A stretch of DNA of 28,823 nt from the NCBI GenBank assembly GCA_002633005.1, contig NMRA01000227.1, positions 76,748-105,570 on the forward strand. The letters are read 5' to 3'. The notes below the pieces were generated by a model that ran no database searches, was not told the origin of the DNA, and saw nothing but the letters and a program-made list of their open reading frames with translations. How positions within the stretch are numbered: the first letter of the stretch is position 1; every line of letters begins with the position of its first letter. The translations under genes and the position numbers were made by a program. This document shows positions 9,601 to 21,600 of this stretch, in pieces. This DNA is from Phoronis australis. Lineage: Eukaryota > Phoronida > Phoronidae.

Positions 9601-12600
9601 TAAATGTCTGGAAAGAGGGGGAGGGTGTCGACATATACAACAACGTCTTACTAAGCGAAATTTAAATGAGCTTGTGAATTAGGTTTGAAAAACATTTTTA
9701 AATGGAGAAACGTGTATTCTCGTCCTAATTTCAAAAGATTTGAAAATTAGAGGACTCTAATTTAGATTGTTGAAACAAAATTCTATCCACAGATTCTTCT
9801 TTGAAAATTATACACGTCAAGAAGGGCAATTATTTTCTTTTTCAAAAACATCAGGGCGGGGTGAGACATTGAAATTTTTTTGGGAGTGTGATTTGGTAAA
9901 AATCTGAATTGATTTTAACCGCAATGTTATTGAGGAGTTTGCGGGTTGACATGTCGACATCCTTTCCTATAAAACAGTTATTTTTGGTATAGTTAGCAAA
10001 CAACACCTGCGACATGTACATGACATTTTGTTACTTTAGGGAAACAATTCACTGATAATAGTAAATATAGAGCAAAGAAATTGTTTGTTAAAAACTAAGC
10101 ACGTTTCTCACATTTAGAAAATAAAAATTGTCATTATATGTTGAAAAAACACCTTTCTTGTTCTAAGACCTTTCTATTTCATTATCAATTAAAACGATAG
10201 TTTACAGTTCATGCTATCATATCTTAATGATTTTGCCTAGAAACTGACGATTGCTTCTTCTATAGTGTTCGTACTTAGAGTGCTTCTGGACAATCGATCG
10301 CGTTTATATCGTTACGGAGTACGTCGAAGGTCGCACGCTGTCCGATTACATTGAACAAACGATTCCTCGTGGACAACTGTTGCCGGATATTGACGATTTG
10401 TTTGTGAGAACCTTGTTCAGGGAAATATGTTTAGCAGTTTGGACCTGCCACCTAAATGGAGTCATTCACAGGCAAGTTATTTATGATTAAATCGGATTTT
10501 GATCAAATGATAGAAAGAAATTTAGAAGTCAAGGCAACTGCGTAGATTTTCGTGTTCAACGTTTTGCTTTAATCGCTAAAGCATTATTATAACCTCCCTA
10601 CTTACTTCAGTGCTACGCCTCCCATGCTCAACAGTTTCAAGCACTAAATTAACCAAACAAACAACCTCAAACACAGCAAACTACCACAGATTCAAGGCAA
10701 CAGAGCTCTGCTGCTGATTGAGTGAATGAGCAGTTTTTTAGCCTGAATGGCCAAAGACTCTTTAATATAGAGCAAGAATAAGAATCCGGTGACGGTGAAA
10801 GAATTTACATGGGATCAGTTGAATTATTGCATCTGCTGTTTGCTGGTGATTTGGTTTTATTTTCATATAGACTGCAGAAAAAATGAGTATTTTTTGAGAA
10901 TTGTCAGAAATGGAAATTGATTGTTAACATGTCGAAAACTAAGATAATTGTTTTCAGAAAGGATGGAATGTTAAGATCGTATGAAAAATGGACGTATGAT
11001 GGGAATACTGTTAATATTGTAAATGCATATCAAATATTTAGGATTAATGTTCGCTACGAAATGTTCGTGGTCTTGCGCACAGAAAACTCTATCATTACGG
11101 GCTGCTAAGGCAGTCGTGAATTTAATGAGGAAAAATGTCAATGGTCTTAATGCACTCATCATTAAAGTTAGTTTGAAATTATTCGATTGTGAGATACCGC
11201 CGATACTTCATTATGGCTGTGAGATCTGGGATTTTAGTGAGGACAAATGTGTTGAAGTAGTCCACAAAAAATTTTGTAAAGAAATTTTAAATTTGCCTAG
11301 CACGGCAATTTCATCGGCTGTTAGAGGTGAGATGGGTCGACTTCCTAGAATTATAAAAAATTCGTTAAAACTATTAAAACCCAATGCGTCAAAAATTACA
11401 ATATGACGGAAAATGTTAATAAACCGTGCTGGGTTAAAGGCGAAGGCAACCTTTTTCCATGTCATTTTGAGCTAAAATAAGGTTGGTTGGTTATCCTAAA
11501 CATATTTTTCACTTAATTACAGCTTTTCGTAATTTTATTAATTACTCGTCCGCTTTTCCGGAAGTGACGTTTTAGGAGGCAAGCGCTTCCCGCCACTTGG
11601 TTTTGCGTTGAGCTTACTGTGCGAATCTGTTCTATTCTACTTTTGTTTTGTGCTATTTTTCACCAATTGTCGCCACCACTTTCCATCGGCGAGTATTCTG
11701 CGGCAAGATAGGTTAGTAGAGAACTCAACTGCGTTGGATTTAGGGATTGTTTAGTGTGTTGTAAGCTGAAAATGGCTGGAGTCGGTGACCCGTATCACAG
11801 TGACAGTAGTGTGAGTGACGGAGACCTTGTTCACAGCAGTGGTGACGAGGAATTTTTTCACGGACATTCAGTGGGTGGGTACATGTTTGAGCCCGAGTAC
11901 AACGAGGCAGAGTACACACAGGCACAGGCAGCTGTTGAGAGAAACGAGGCGGCTACTGAAGACAGACGTGGTGACACATCTTGGTGCAAATGCACTGTGT
12001 GCGTTGTTATGCCTACCTCAATTGAATGCTTGTGCTGTTCCGAGTTCCACATCAATTATCTTTTTGGTCTCTTCCTCCATTAGAGTGTATGTGGTATACT
12101 TGGCGGACCGCCCTGGTGAGTCAGACAAGTTCTCCTTCTCCATGAATTCCGCCACCAACTCGAGATGTTGTGACATGTATGCGTCATTGACAACTGGTAT
12201 TAAATAGGAATTCTGAATGTTGTTGAATGTTGTTTTCGAAAAAAAACTTGACTTTTCCAAAGTCCATCATTGTCTTCACCGACTGAAACGTGTTTCCAGT
12301 GAAGAGCACACCACTGGACATGGTTAAGTGGACCTCCGGCATACCACGGACAGAGGAACAACTGTCCCACTTGCCAGAGTGTCCCGTGACACACTCCCAC
12401 TGGATGGTGACCTGAGCACCCAAACTGCTTACATTGTGTCGTGTGACTCCCTCGCCACACACCTGGCACCTTCTAAATAGCTCCAACACTTTAGACAAGT
12501 CCACAATAAACTTATCAAAGTTTGGCTCACCGATCTGTTCACTGGACGACGAACTGTCCTCTTCACTGGGTGTCGAACTGGGCCTGTAATCACTCCCACT

Positions 12601-15600
12601 ACTCAATATCGCTGCAGGGCTGCTTAGAGGCTCTGGGCTGGAGAAAACAGCACAGGGCGAATCACTACTGGTTCCAGGAATTGCACGCTCTGGGGTACGT
12701 TCGGAGGCACGGGTGACAGTAGATGAAGTGCCTCCACTGGCTCCAGTCACTGTACTGGCCACAGCTCGCGAGGCTTCTCGCTTCAAAAACGCACTTCTCG
12801 GGGGTGGCGACGGGGCACTGCCGGGAATCAACACAGACGGAATGGCATCCTTCTTCAAGCGTTGTTTCGCGGGGACCTTCATCAGTTCAGCGTACAAATC
12901 CCTTTCGTAATCGGACGGCAGAAAGTGCTTGCCACACACACGGTAATTCTCCACTGCTTTGTACGTTGCGTGGACGGGTAACGCTGCGTTCTTCACACGA
13001 ACGAGCCAAGTACGGCGAAGTGTGTCATCCATCGGAAAGCGATGCAAAGGCACTCCCAAAGCGCGCGTGAGCCGATAATTACTACATCCCGGTACGCAGC
13101 AACAGTGTGGCATGTTGACTGACTAGTAAATGAAAGCGAACGACGACGGAACTTAACACAACCGAGGTAGAACAATGACTGACTCGGCAGCTCTCACAGT
13201 CAGACTATGTGAAAAGAAATTGGCGGGAAGCGCTTGCCTCCTAAAACGTCACTTCCGGAAAAGCGGACAAATAATTAATAAAATTACGAAAAGCTGTAAT
13301 TAAGTGAAAAATATGTCTAGGATAACCAACCAACCTTATTTTAGCTCAAAATGACATGGAAAAAGGTTGCCTTCGCCTTTAATGATGTTAAGAAATTGCT
13401 ATTTCAGTTTGGTTTTGGAGAAGCATGGTACAATCAGGGTGTAGGTTCCCAGACAAGCTTCATATCACTTTTTAAACAGAGATGCAAAGATATTGATCAG
13501 CAAAAATTTTTGAACAATTCGGTTAAGCTGGAAATTTACAGAACTTTTAAGTTAAATATGTTTTGAAAAATATTTAGATGTAATAGACAATGTAAATGTT
13601 AGATCTGATATGGTAAGATTAAGATGTTCAGTGCATGCACTAATGATTGAAAATGGTAGACACTTGAAACTTAGCAGACCAGAAAGGTTATGGCCCTCTC
13701 TGTGTTAGGACATGTGTCGAGTCAGAATATCATTTTATGTTAGAAGTATGTCCCGAAAATAATAGGTGCGTCGCAAGCTCCGTTTCCAGAGATAAAAAGG
13801 AGACCGTGTATAGGCGATATAAGGTCATTTATTATGACTGATAACGGTACAGAAATATGAGTGTAGAGATAACATAGCGATAAAATAATCTCTGGAAAGA
13901 TGGGCAATAAAAAGTGCCACATGTTGAAGACAGCTCATGCCCGACCTTAGGAAACGGTATTTGCCTCCATGGAGCTACAACAATCCCAGTGTTACAAAAT
14001 TCATTGAAGAGACTCATGACTATGAAGGAAAAAAGATCTTATATGGTCTACATGTAAATATGTTCATTTCGCACTCAAGCAAAGAGCTCATGTTACATTT
14101 AATGTTTGGCACTTACCTGTATTGTATTTGATGACTTGATTGTAACAAGGGCCGGAGGCCTAATTATTGAATAAATATAAGTGCCGTATTGGTAAAGTTA
14201 AAGGTACGTAGGCGCCCAGAGCCCACCGCATCACCTTGAACACTGAACGTAAGTTACGGTGCGTAGGCGCTACGTTCAAATGCCAAAAGGTGGTTGGCTG
14301 CGCCTACGTGCGCCTGCCCCCCACTACAGCACTGAATGTATATATAGAGAGAGCTTATCTCTGTTATGTTCTCTAGTCACAGAACGTTGTTTTAAAAATA
14401 TGGGTTGTGCATAGAACAAAATATGTAAGGCTTTCAAATAATTTTTTTTATAGACAGTCTTTGTTCTGTAGTCGAAATCGTCACTTTTTGTTAAGTTTTT
14501 AAAATAACAGTCTTGCTTATTTCCATTGTTCTTACATGTGTTATTAACGCAAATCTCTTTCAGAGACTTGAAAGCCGAAAACATCATCGTTACTCCCAAC
14601 GGCGACATCAAATTGATTGGTGAGTATCTTGACAGTGACTGCCCTTCCATTACACTGGAGCAAGACTTGGCAATCATTGGTGAATATTTTTAGAATGACT
14701 GCCCTTGCATTACCCTGGAGCAAGACTTGGCAATCATTGGTGAATATTTTTAGAATGACTTGCATTACACTGGAGCAAGACTTGGCAATCATTGGTGAAT
14801 ATTTTTAGAATGACTGCCCTTGCATTACACTGGAGCAAGACTTGGCAATCATTGGTGAATATTTTTAGAATGACTGCCCTTGCATTACACTGGAGCAAGA
14901 CTTGGCAATCATTGGTGAATATTTTTAGAATGACTGCCCTTGCATTACCCTGGAGCAGGACTTAGCAATCATTGGCGAGTATCTTTAGAATGGCTGCCCT
15001 TGCATTACCCTGGAGCAGGACTTAGCAATCATTGGTGAGTTTCTTTAGAATGACTGCCCTTCGCAAGCATAGAAATCATTTCTAATCCAAGTAGGAAACA
15101 AAGTGAGATCAATTTTTATGACAGTATTGACCTTTATCGTTTTTTTCGCAGAGACACGATTTTCTTGTCCCTCAACCTTCTTAGCTGTCACGTGTCATTT
15201 CTTCCAGATTTCGGGTTCTCGTTTTGCTCATGCAACAAAACTCGTGATATCTTATACACCGTTTGCGGATCTCGAGCCTACGCGGCCCCGGAGGTCATTA
15301 TGGGTCACCCGTACAACGGACCACTAGCGGATATTTGGAGCTTGTAAGTTCGTCATACAAGTTGGGATACATATCCGATGAAAAATCGTTTTCTAACTAA
15401 TACTTCAGTGCAAGTTGGTGTGAACTCTTCCTCCCAACCCAATGCCTTGGTCACATTCTCACTTCGAGAGATGCTCGACTCCACTGTCCTGCTGACTGAG
15501 TTGTGTCCCAAATCCCCGGCATGATTGGACGATTTTTTCATTATCAGCTCAGTAGTAGCGACTTTGGGTTTTTCATGTCTACTAGGTCCGACTAGCGCTC

Positions 15601-18600
15601 CCAATAATCTCTCGATATTCGCCCGACCGTCGGCCTATATGACCATTTTTTGCCACAAACTCTTCGGATTGGCGTCAGGAATTTTATGTGACCGAGACAA
15701 CGACCATGGTAAGCATAGATATTGAAGGCGGAAATATTCGAGCCATAAAGTATTATTTACGATCGACATATGTCCCGAATAACATATTTAATAATGCGCG
15801 CGTCACAAGCTCGTTACCAGAGATGAAAAGGAGACCACGACATCTTTTTTGGTGTGTTAAGAAATTTGCTACTTGTTAAAGTAGATACAATTTCTTAAAA
15901 AAGTACAAAACATTGTATTTTGGTGCATTAGTACTCTGATCAAAGTTAATATCTTAAATTCAAGGAGTCAACCCAATCCAAAGAACCCTATTTAAAGAGA
16001 GTTTGTAAGCCGTGGAACTGATTCTGTCTCTTACGGCAAACCCAATGTGAGTGAGTTAAATGAACACGTAGTACAGCAGTGACGGGCGACACTCATCGGA
16101 ACTTTTGCTTTCGCACACCTTATTTCGATTTAAAAGGTATTTCAGTACCAAAGATTTATAAAGCGGCTTGTGAGTGATGGCGTCATAAGGTATAAGAATG
16201 TAAACGTAGTGTTTCACCGGTGTCATCCTTTTCTTTGTAGGGGAATTATTTTATTCACTATTACACACGGCGTCGTACCGTTTCAATGTAAAAACGTACA
16301 CTTTATCGAAGACATGAAGTCCCAAAGAATTGCCCCTGGCCATGACGTATCTTATGGTAACTGTATGTTTTTATTGTTAAATCATTCCAATTTCAAACTT
16401 TTTCAAGTTGTCATAAACAGTAAATTAAACACCAGTCTTGAGAACAACTTTCAGAACACCAATCAACAAGACCACCGAGTCAACTTCTTTACGAGTAACT
16501 AGTGGAGTTGAGTTATATTCCGTTTGGTTATCTCTTCCTGGTAACAGGTATAACCCAACATACTCTTTACAAAACGTAAATTACTACTTTTCGCAACGCT
16601 CTAATTTTTAATCTTTCCAGGATGCATTCAACTAATAAGACAAATACTTCAATTCAACCCTTCTAAGCGGCCATCAATACGAACAATTTTATTGAATTCT
16701 TGGATGGTCTCTGGATATACGCCTCAAATAAAGGATATCCGTGTAAGGAAGAAGACATATCAGGTAAGCTTGCATTAATGCTTTATGAAACAAGTATCTT
16801 TTGTTACTGGTTTTTACAATGAGAAAGTGCACAGAAATGAAGCGTTAAGGCTCGGATAGCGTGAAACTAAACATACAAATACAGGTAATATAGCACCAAG
16901 GTTTCGGCTGTGACACTACAAATTGTTTGGGGCACGTGGCACCGTCTCTCCCAGTTAATTATGGAACTTCTTACATTTTTACATTTGCCCAGTTTCATTA
17001 TGTTATAGTTTACCACTCATTTGCCATAATAAATTACCTTTTTTACACTATCACTCGGTTTCCTTTTCATCTCTTTTCTGGAAATAGAACTTGAGGCACC
17101 CTTCATATTTTCGGGACACAAGTCGAACATGAATACACATTATTCTGCTATACACTTGCATGACGTTTTCATTCAGAGTTCATCAAAGACAAACCTAACA
17201 GAGTCACAGCAGCGCTTCTTCAAACTACGGGGACGAGGTACATTTTCACAACAACTTATCCATGCCTGCTTTTATTTCGGAAACTTGCAGTGGCCATTGA
17301 GAAGTACTGGTCATACGTGCTAATCATATTAATTCGAAACATCGATTGTAGACTTGCGAACGGGGCTTCCGAATAATTATCTGGCGGCCTCCAGATAATG
17401 AAATGTTTTTCTTCACTTCAAAACTGGGCTTCCGTATTTTAGCATAGAAGTTGTTTTTTAGAAATTTTGTCTCGAGCACCTGTCGTACAAGGTATTCATC
17501 AGTGTTGATAGTTTGCGTAAATGCAATGGTAACATCCTTGGATGTTCTTAGTGCATCATAATATTATACGGAAGTTGATATCATTTTATATGTCCCGTAA
17601 GTACGGAAGCTCAATACTGCCGTTTTGAAGAGAAAAATATTTTACTATCTGGCCGCCGGTATACGCGGAATAAAGTCGAGTGGGATCATTTACGCCAATC
17701 GAGGTACATTTTGTATTTATCCCATACGCTTCTTTCATTTTTCAGCGCATTATTAAATAATTCACAGTTCACGTGGCGGATCACGTCCTATATGTATGTA
17801 CTTGCGCGTTTCGCTACAAGTGTTCTCTAGTAAAAGAAACGTTTTTTTAATGTAACGATTTAGTACTTGAAATAGATAATAAAGATGACAACAACGGAAG
17901 TTATGCATTGAACTTGTGACATTTCCTGAAAATAATTAAATAACAACAACATTTAACATCGTAATCACCAAGGAATCGGCGCCTGAGTTGCGGACGGTAT
18001 AATTGTGTCAAATAATTAACAGTTTTGTAGCAGATGTTATGTTTGCGACCTGATTGGATGTTGAGTGTTATTTAAACTGCTACTACGGTACTTTATTAGG
18101 CCATACGTTAAACTATTTTACGAAACACCTTTTGAACTTTCCATGTCAGAGGGCACTGTCAAAGTACCAGGGAGTGCAATACGGAAAACAATACCACATT
18201 ACCGTATTGCGCTCAGTTTATTCAACTCGTATGGGATAAACAGTATTGTACATCACAATATATTGTACATCACAATATAGTTTATGTATCAAGAGATAAC
18301 CGGGTATCATGCATTAGTCGTGAGGCGAATTGTTTCATTCCGAGCACGTGCTCCTTGTAGAGGATGACGAACGATTTTATAATCTTGATTTCCTTTTAAT
18401 ACGTTGTGTTTGTGTTCTATAACAGGGAAATTTTTCGAGTTGTACGTGAAACGTCCCCACATGGGGTTAGGAGGTTCCAAAGTTCCCCAGGCGATAGGGA
18501 CTATCGTAAGTAAACGCTGTTATACCTGGCACCAACAAGTGTAAAGAACCAACATAACTACATGTTTGTTTATTAGATCAGCGTAAGGCATTCAGAAAGG

Positions 18601-21600
18601 GAGTCGTTTAATCCAGCACCGCTTACAGTAAATGGTAGTCAAGTACTCCTTTCCGCGTCTTTTACAGACTATAAAAGACACGCTCATTCGATACAAGATC
18701 CGTCATTTTCCGTACGTTACAACGCACAAATAGAAGGTTAAGCTAGTGCAATGTATTTCCCTCCATGACCGACCCTTGTCTTTTCTAAGGGAATTTTAAG
18801 GCGTTGGAAATACTTTTCACAAACCCAAAACCATACAGGCGTATGCATGGGAGGGTATTTTTACTATGGCCATTCACCTCTGACTTCACCGGCTGCCGCC
18901 GCATTTGAGCGATCTGTAGGTGGGTTTTATGCACACTAAAACTTTGGTCCACTTTTTGATTGGCTAATACTTGAAGGCAACGCACCTTGAGACCCAGAAC
19001 CGACTAAACGTATTCACGGCATCAAGCTTTCACTCATATAGTGCACTAATACTCAGTGAAGTTTGCCTTGTCACCAAAGCGAAACTCTGCATGTTATCCT
19101 CAAACGCGAGCGAAATAGGATCTTTTATGATATGTAAGTTTTGTTTATTGTAAACATTAATTGTATCATTGCTTGGTTGAGATGTGAAATTCCGAGTTCG
19201 TCCAAGCTGCCTTAAACAGTACACACCATGGATTTTTGCACATTTCGAATTACCGGTGGCCACAGACTAAATGTATGACATAAAATTAAGCCAAATCCAT
19301 AATTATTTTGTGTCATTAGCTCGAAATTTTGATTTCTCTTTCAATTTTGCCAATTTTCACATTTCCCGCCATGTGACATCATGGGTTGAACACAAGAGAT
19401 CAGCGACTAGCATTGAACAACGGCGGAGAGTAGGGAATTTGAAAGCGACAACGATTATGAGCAAGAAATGAACAAATACTATGAAGAAACGTACGAGAAT
19501 GGTGGCCAGGATGACGAAATGGGGTTGCACGAAAGCGAGAACGAGTTTGATATGTTTTCAGCTGCGTACTTTTCTACTTTGAGGCCTTACGAACTGGATC
19601 CTCCCGCGAGAGAAGCGGCCTCGGGCTCGGCCAGTCAACCCAGTCATCCAACAGACGATCCTGAATAAAGAGCCGATGTTTCTGAATAGTAAATATTGTC
19701 CTTTATTGAACCAGGCCTTCATCGTAACATCTCCTCTGATTGGAGTCGAAACACGACTCCTCAAAGTGGGCAGAACACAGAGTGGCCCCGGACAGAATCG
19801 CTTGGTCCACGCTGAGGTCCCACACTCTCGTTCGGCGCACGAAGCGATGCCACTACTGCGCAACTTTGGCGTCCTTCGGAACACCGAGACGTTCTCCGTC
19901 TGACTGCTGTTGCTGCAGCCTCCGCAAACACATCTTTTCATCCCTCTACGAACCTTCTCGACGCTAAATATACTTTACTTTCACTTCACTCTATACACTT
20001 AGTTGCTGATCCGAACAGTGTGCCGAACGACTTGGGTTCAACCCATGACGTTGTACATAATTATTATTTTTTTCAATTTTTACGTGTTTCTTTATGAGCT
20101 GTTCACTAAAGGCACTGAAATCAAGTAAGATATAATAATAAAATTTATTTTGAGGTACTGGAGTCATGTTGCGTACACTTTAAGAACAAGCAAGCGGTCA
20201 CGTTCGTGGAAATAATTGCTACAAAAATTGTTTGCGTCGAAAAACCACAGATTTTATCTGACTTACTTCACGTTGTTGAGTCACCCTAAAGTCCAAGCTC
20301 ACGCATTCCTATCTTGAGAAAAGATGTGGTTTCAGTTCCAGCACGGCTGAGAAATTAGCCAATCAGTTGACCAGGGAATTAGATCTTAGTTGGAAGTGCC
20401 AAACTCGACAATTAAGGCGTATTTTGAATAATGCGAATGGGAAATGCACTGAAGACGATTGCCATGATATCAGAGACTTTTCACAGAGCCTCAAAGTTTG
20501 ACAGGATAGCTTAAATATCTCAGTTTATTCCAAAGATTTGCCCATTATGCACGTTGATATTATTACTATAAATAATGATATACACCATAACACCACACAG
20601 AAATGGACGAACTTTGCATCGAATGAGCTGAGCAAAAGTTGACTAACTTGACCATCCAGAGTCTGTGTTCGTAATTAATGATAATGACGCTTGCCAGTGA
20701 ACACGACAATCTCTTTCACTACAAGCCACGAAGTTCTTCTTCATGATCTACGCACATGTGTTTGTCTCACAGGAGTATGGTTTAAAAGAAGCAATCAAGA
20801 GATCGTCCTTGACCATGTTCCGAGCAAAGAGTATACAGGAAAGAGAAACGAATGAAAGGGTAATATTATTTTGACCCCTTATCTCATGATGTGAGATACA
20901 AAAATCAAAGAACAAAGGGTTCGATAAGTCGATATCCCTTTACTGAACTTTTCAAACAGAGAAGGTACACCACTAGTAGGGTGTTTCCCACCTCCTCAGG
21001 CTACGAGGAATTGCTTGCTTCAGAGAGTAGCTAAACATCCCCCCTTGTTGCCTGCCTGTTCCACAACCCAGACTGGCCTGACACCCGTATTACCTCCACC
21101 TGCACAGCTATGGAAGTAGATCCAGGAATTTGCGTTTGGAGATCCGATTTCACTGATGTTTATACATGTATGCTCGCATGTGAACTTTCTGCTGCGAGGA
21201 AAACGTTCATGCGGCACGTGCTTGCCTCCTTTACCAACCCGGGACATTTCTTCTTTAACATCTAGTTTTTAACCAGGCCTTAAAACCTTGTGTACTGGTA
21301 TTAAATTAAAATTCTTGCCAGAAACGTACAGAAAAATAATACCCGGATGCTGCAAACGCGTAGTTGTGTTTTCTTAAAAGTTCATTTTCCGGAGATTGAC
21401 TAACTTTCATACACGTCAAAATTTTTGCCATCGGACGACAGGACAAGACCAACATATTTTACAGTCGACCCTTATTACAACGAAGCTTTTGATACACCAG
21501 TCTAAACACTTTGTTGTCCATCCGCAGATCTTTGGAACAAATTCAACTTTTTAGAAAAAACACGAAAATTAGGCGCTGCCCCCACTTTTACGAACGGGGG

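Larger units (their letters stand above)
11438..13378. mobile_element. Internally deleted Kolobok DNA transposon with TTAA target duplication
   Basis: TTAA at 11434-11437 and 13379-13382 flanks a 1941-bp element. Its 158-bp ends (11438-11595 and 13221-13378) are inverted repeats with only a few mismatches. The tips read AGGCGAAGGC, agreeing with the RRG termini and TTAA duplications known for the Kolobok superfamily. Inside are two convergent open frames: a minus-strand THAP-type transposase N-terminal part and a plus-strand cysteine-motif protein. Both stop near 12040, where the middle of a full-length element appears to be missing. The element interrupts the LINE fragment and lies inside kinase intron 3. 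Confidence 0.9.
10472..14563. other. Kinase intron 3 (GC-AG), filled with nested mobile elements
   Basis: A 4.1-kb intron with GC at the 5' end and ctctttcag at the 3' end. It holds a 5'-truncated non-LTR retrotransposon split by a Kolobok element, a short dispersed repeat and a MITE. This nest accounts for most of its length. Confidence 0.75.
19371..20057. mobile_element. Remnant of a second THAP-type (probably Kolobok-like) transposon
   Basis: Imperfect inverted arms (catgggttgaac near 19380, gttcaacccatg near 20035) surround convergent frames: an acidic plus-strand ORF and a degenerate minus-strand THAP domain. This is the same layout as the element at 11438-13378. I could not locate longer terminal repeats or TTAA flanks, so the ends are approximate. 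Confidence 0.45.
18506..20772. other. Kinase intron 9
   Basis: 2.3 kb from gtaagt to gtctcacag. It contains the remains of a THAP-type transposon (19371-20057). The rest is unassigned. Confidence 0.55.

Noticed and set aside
16357-16502. Extension of kinase exon 6 ending in [10 protein letters not shown], which resembles EHRVNF of TSSKs
   Set aside because: It would end the protein before subdomain XI. The gtaact donor at 16357 joins exon 7 in phase and completes the kinase domain, so the similarity is probably chance, though an alternative terminus is possible.
17099-17176. Longer form of exon 8 starting at the AG before 17091
   Set aside because: Its start phase does not match exon 7. The AG at 17175-17176 gives the correct phase.
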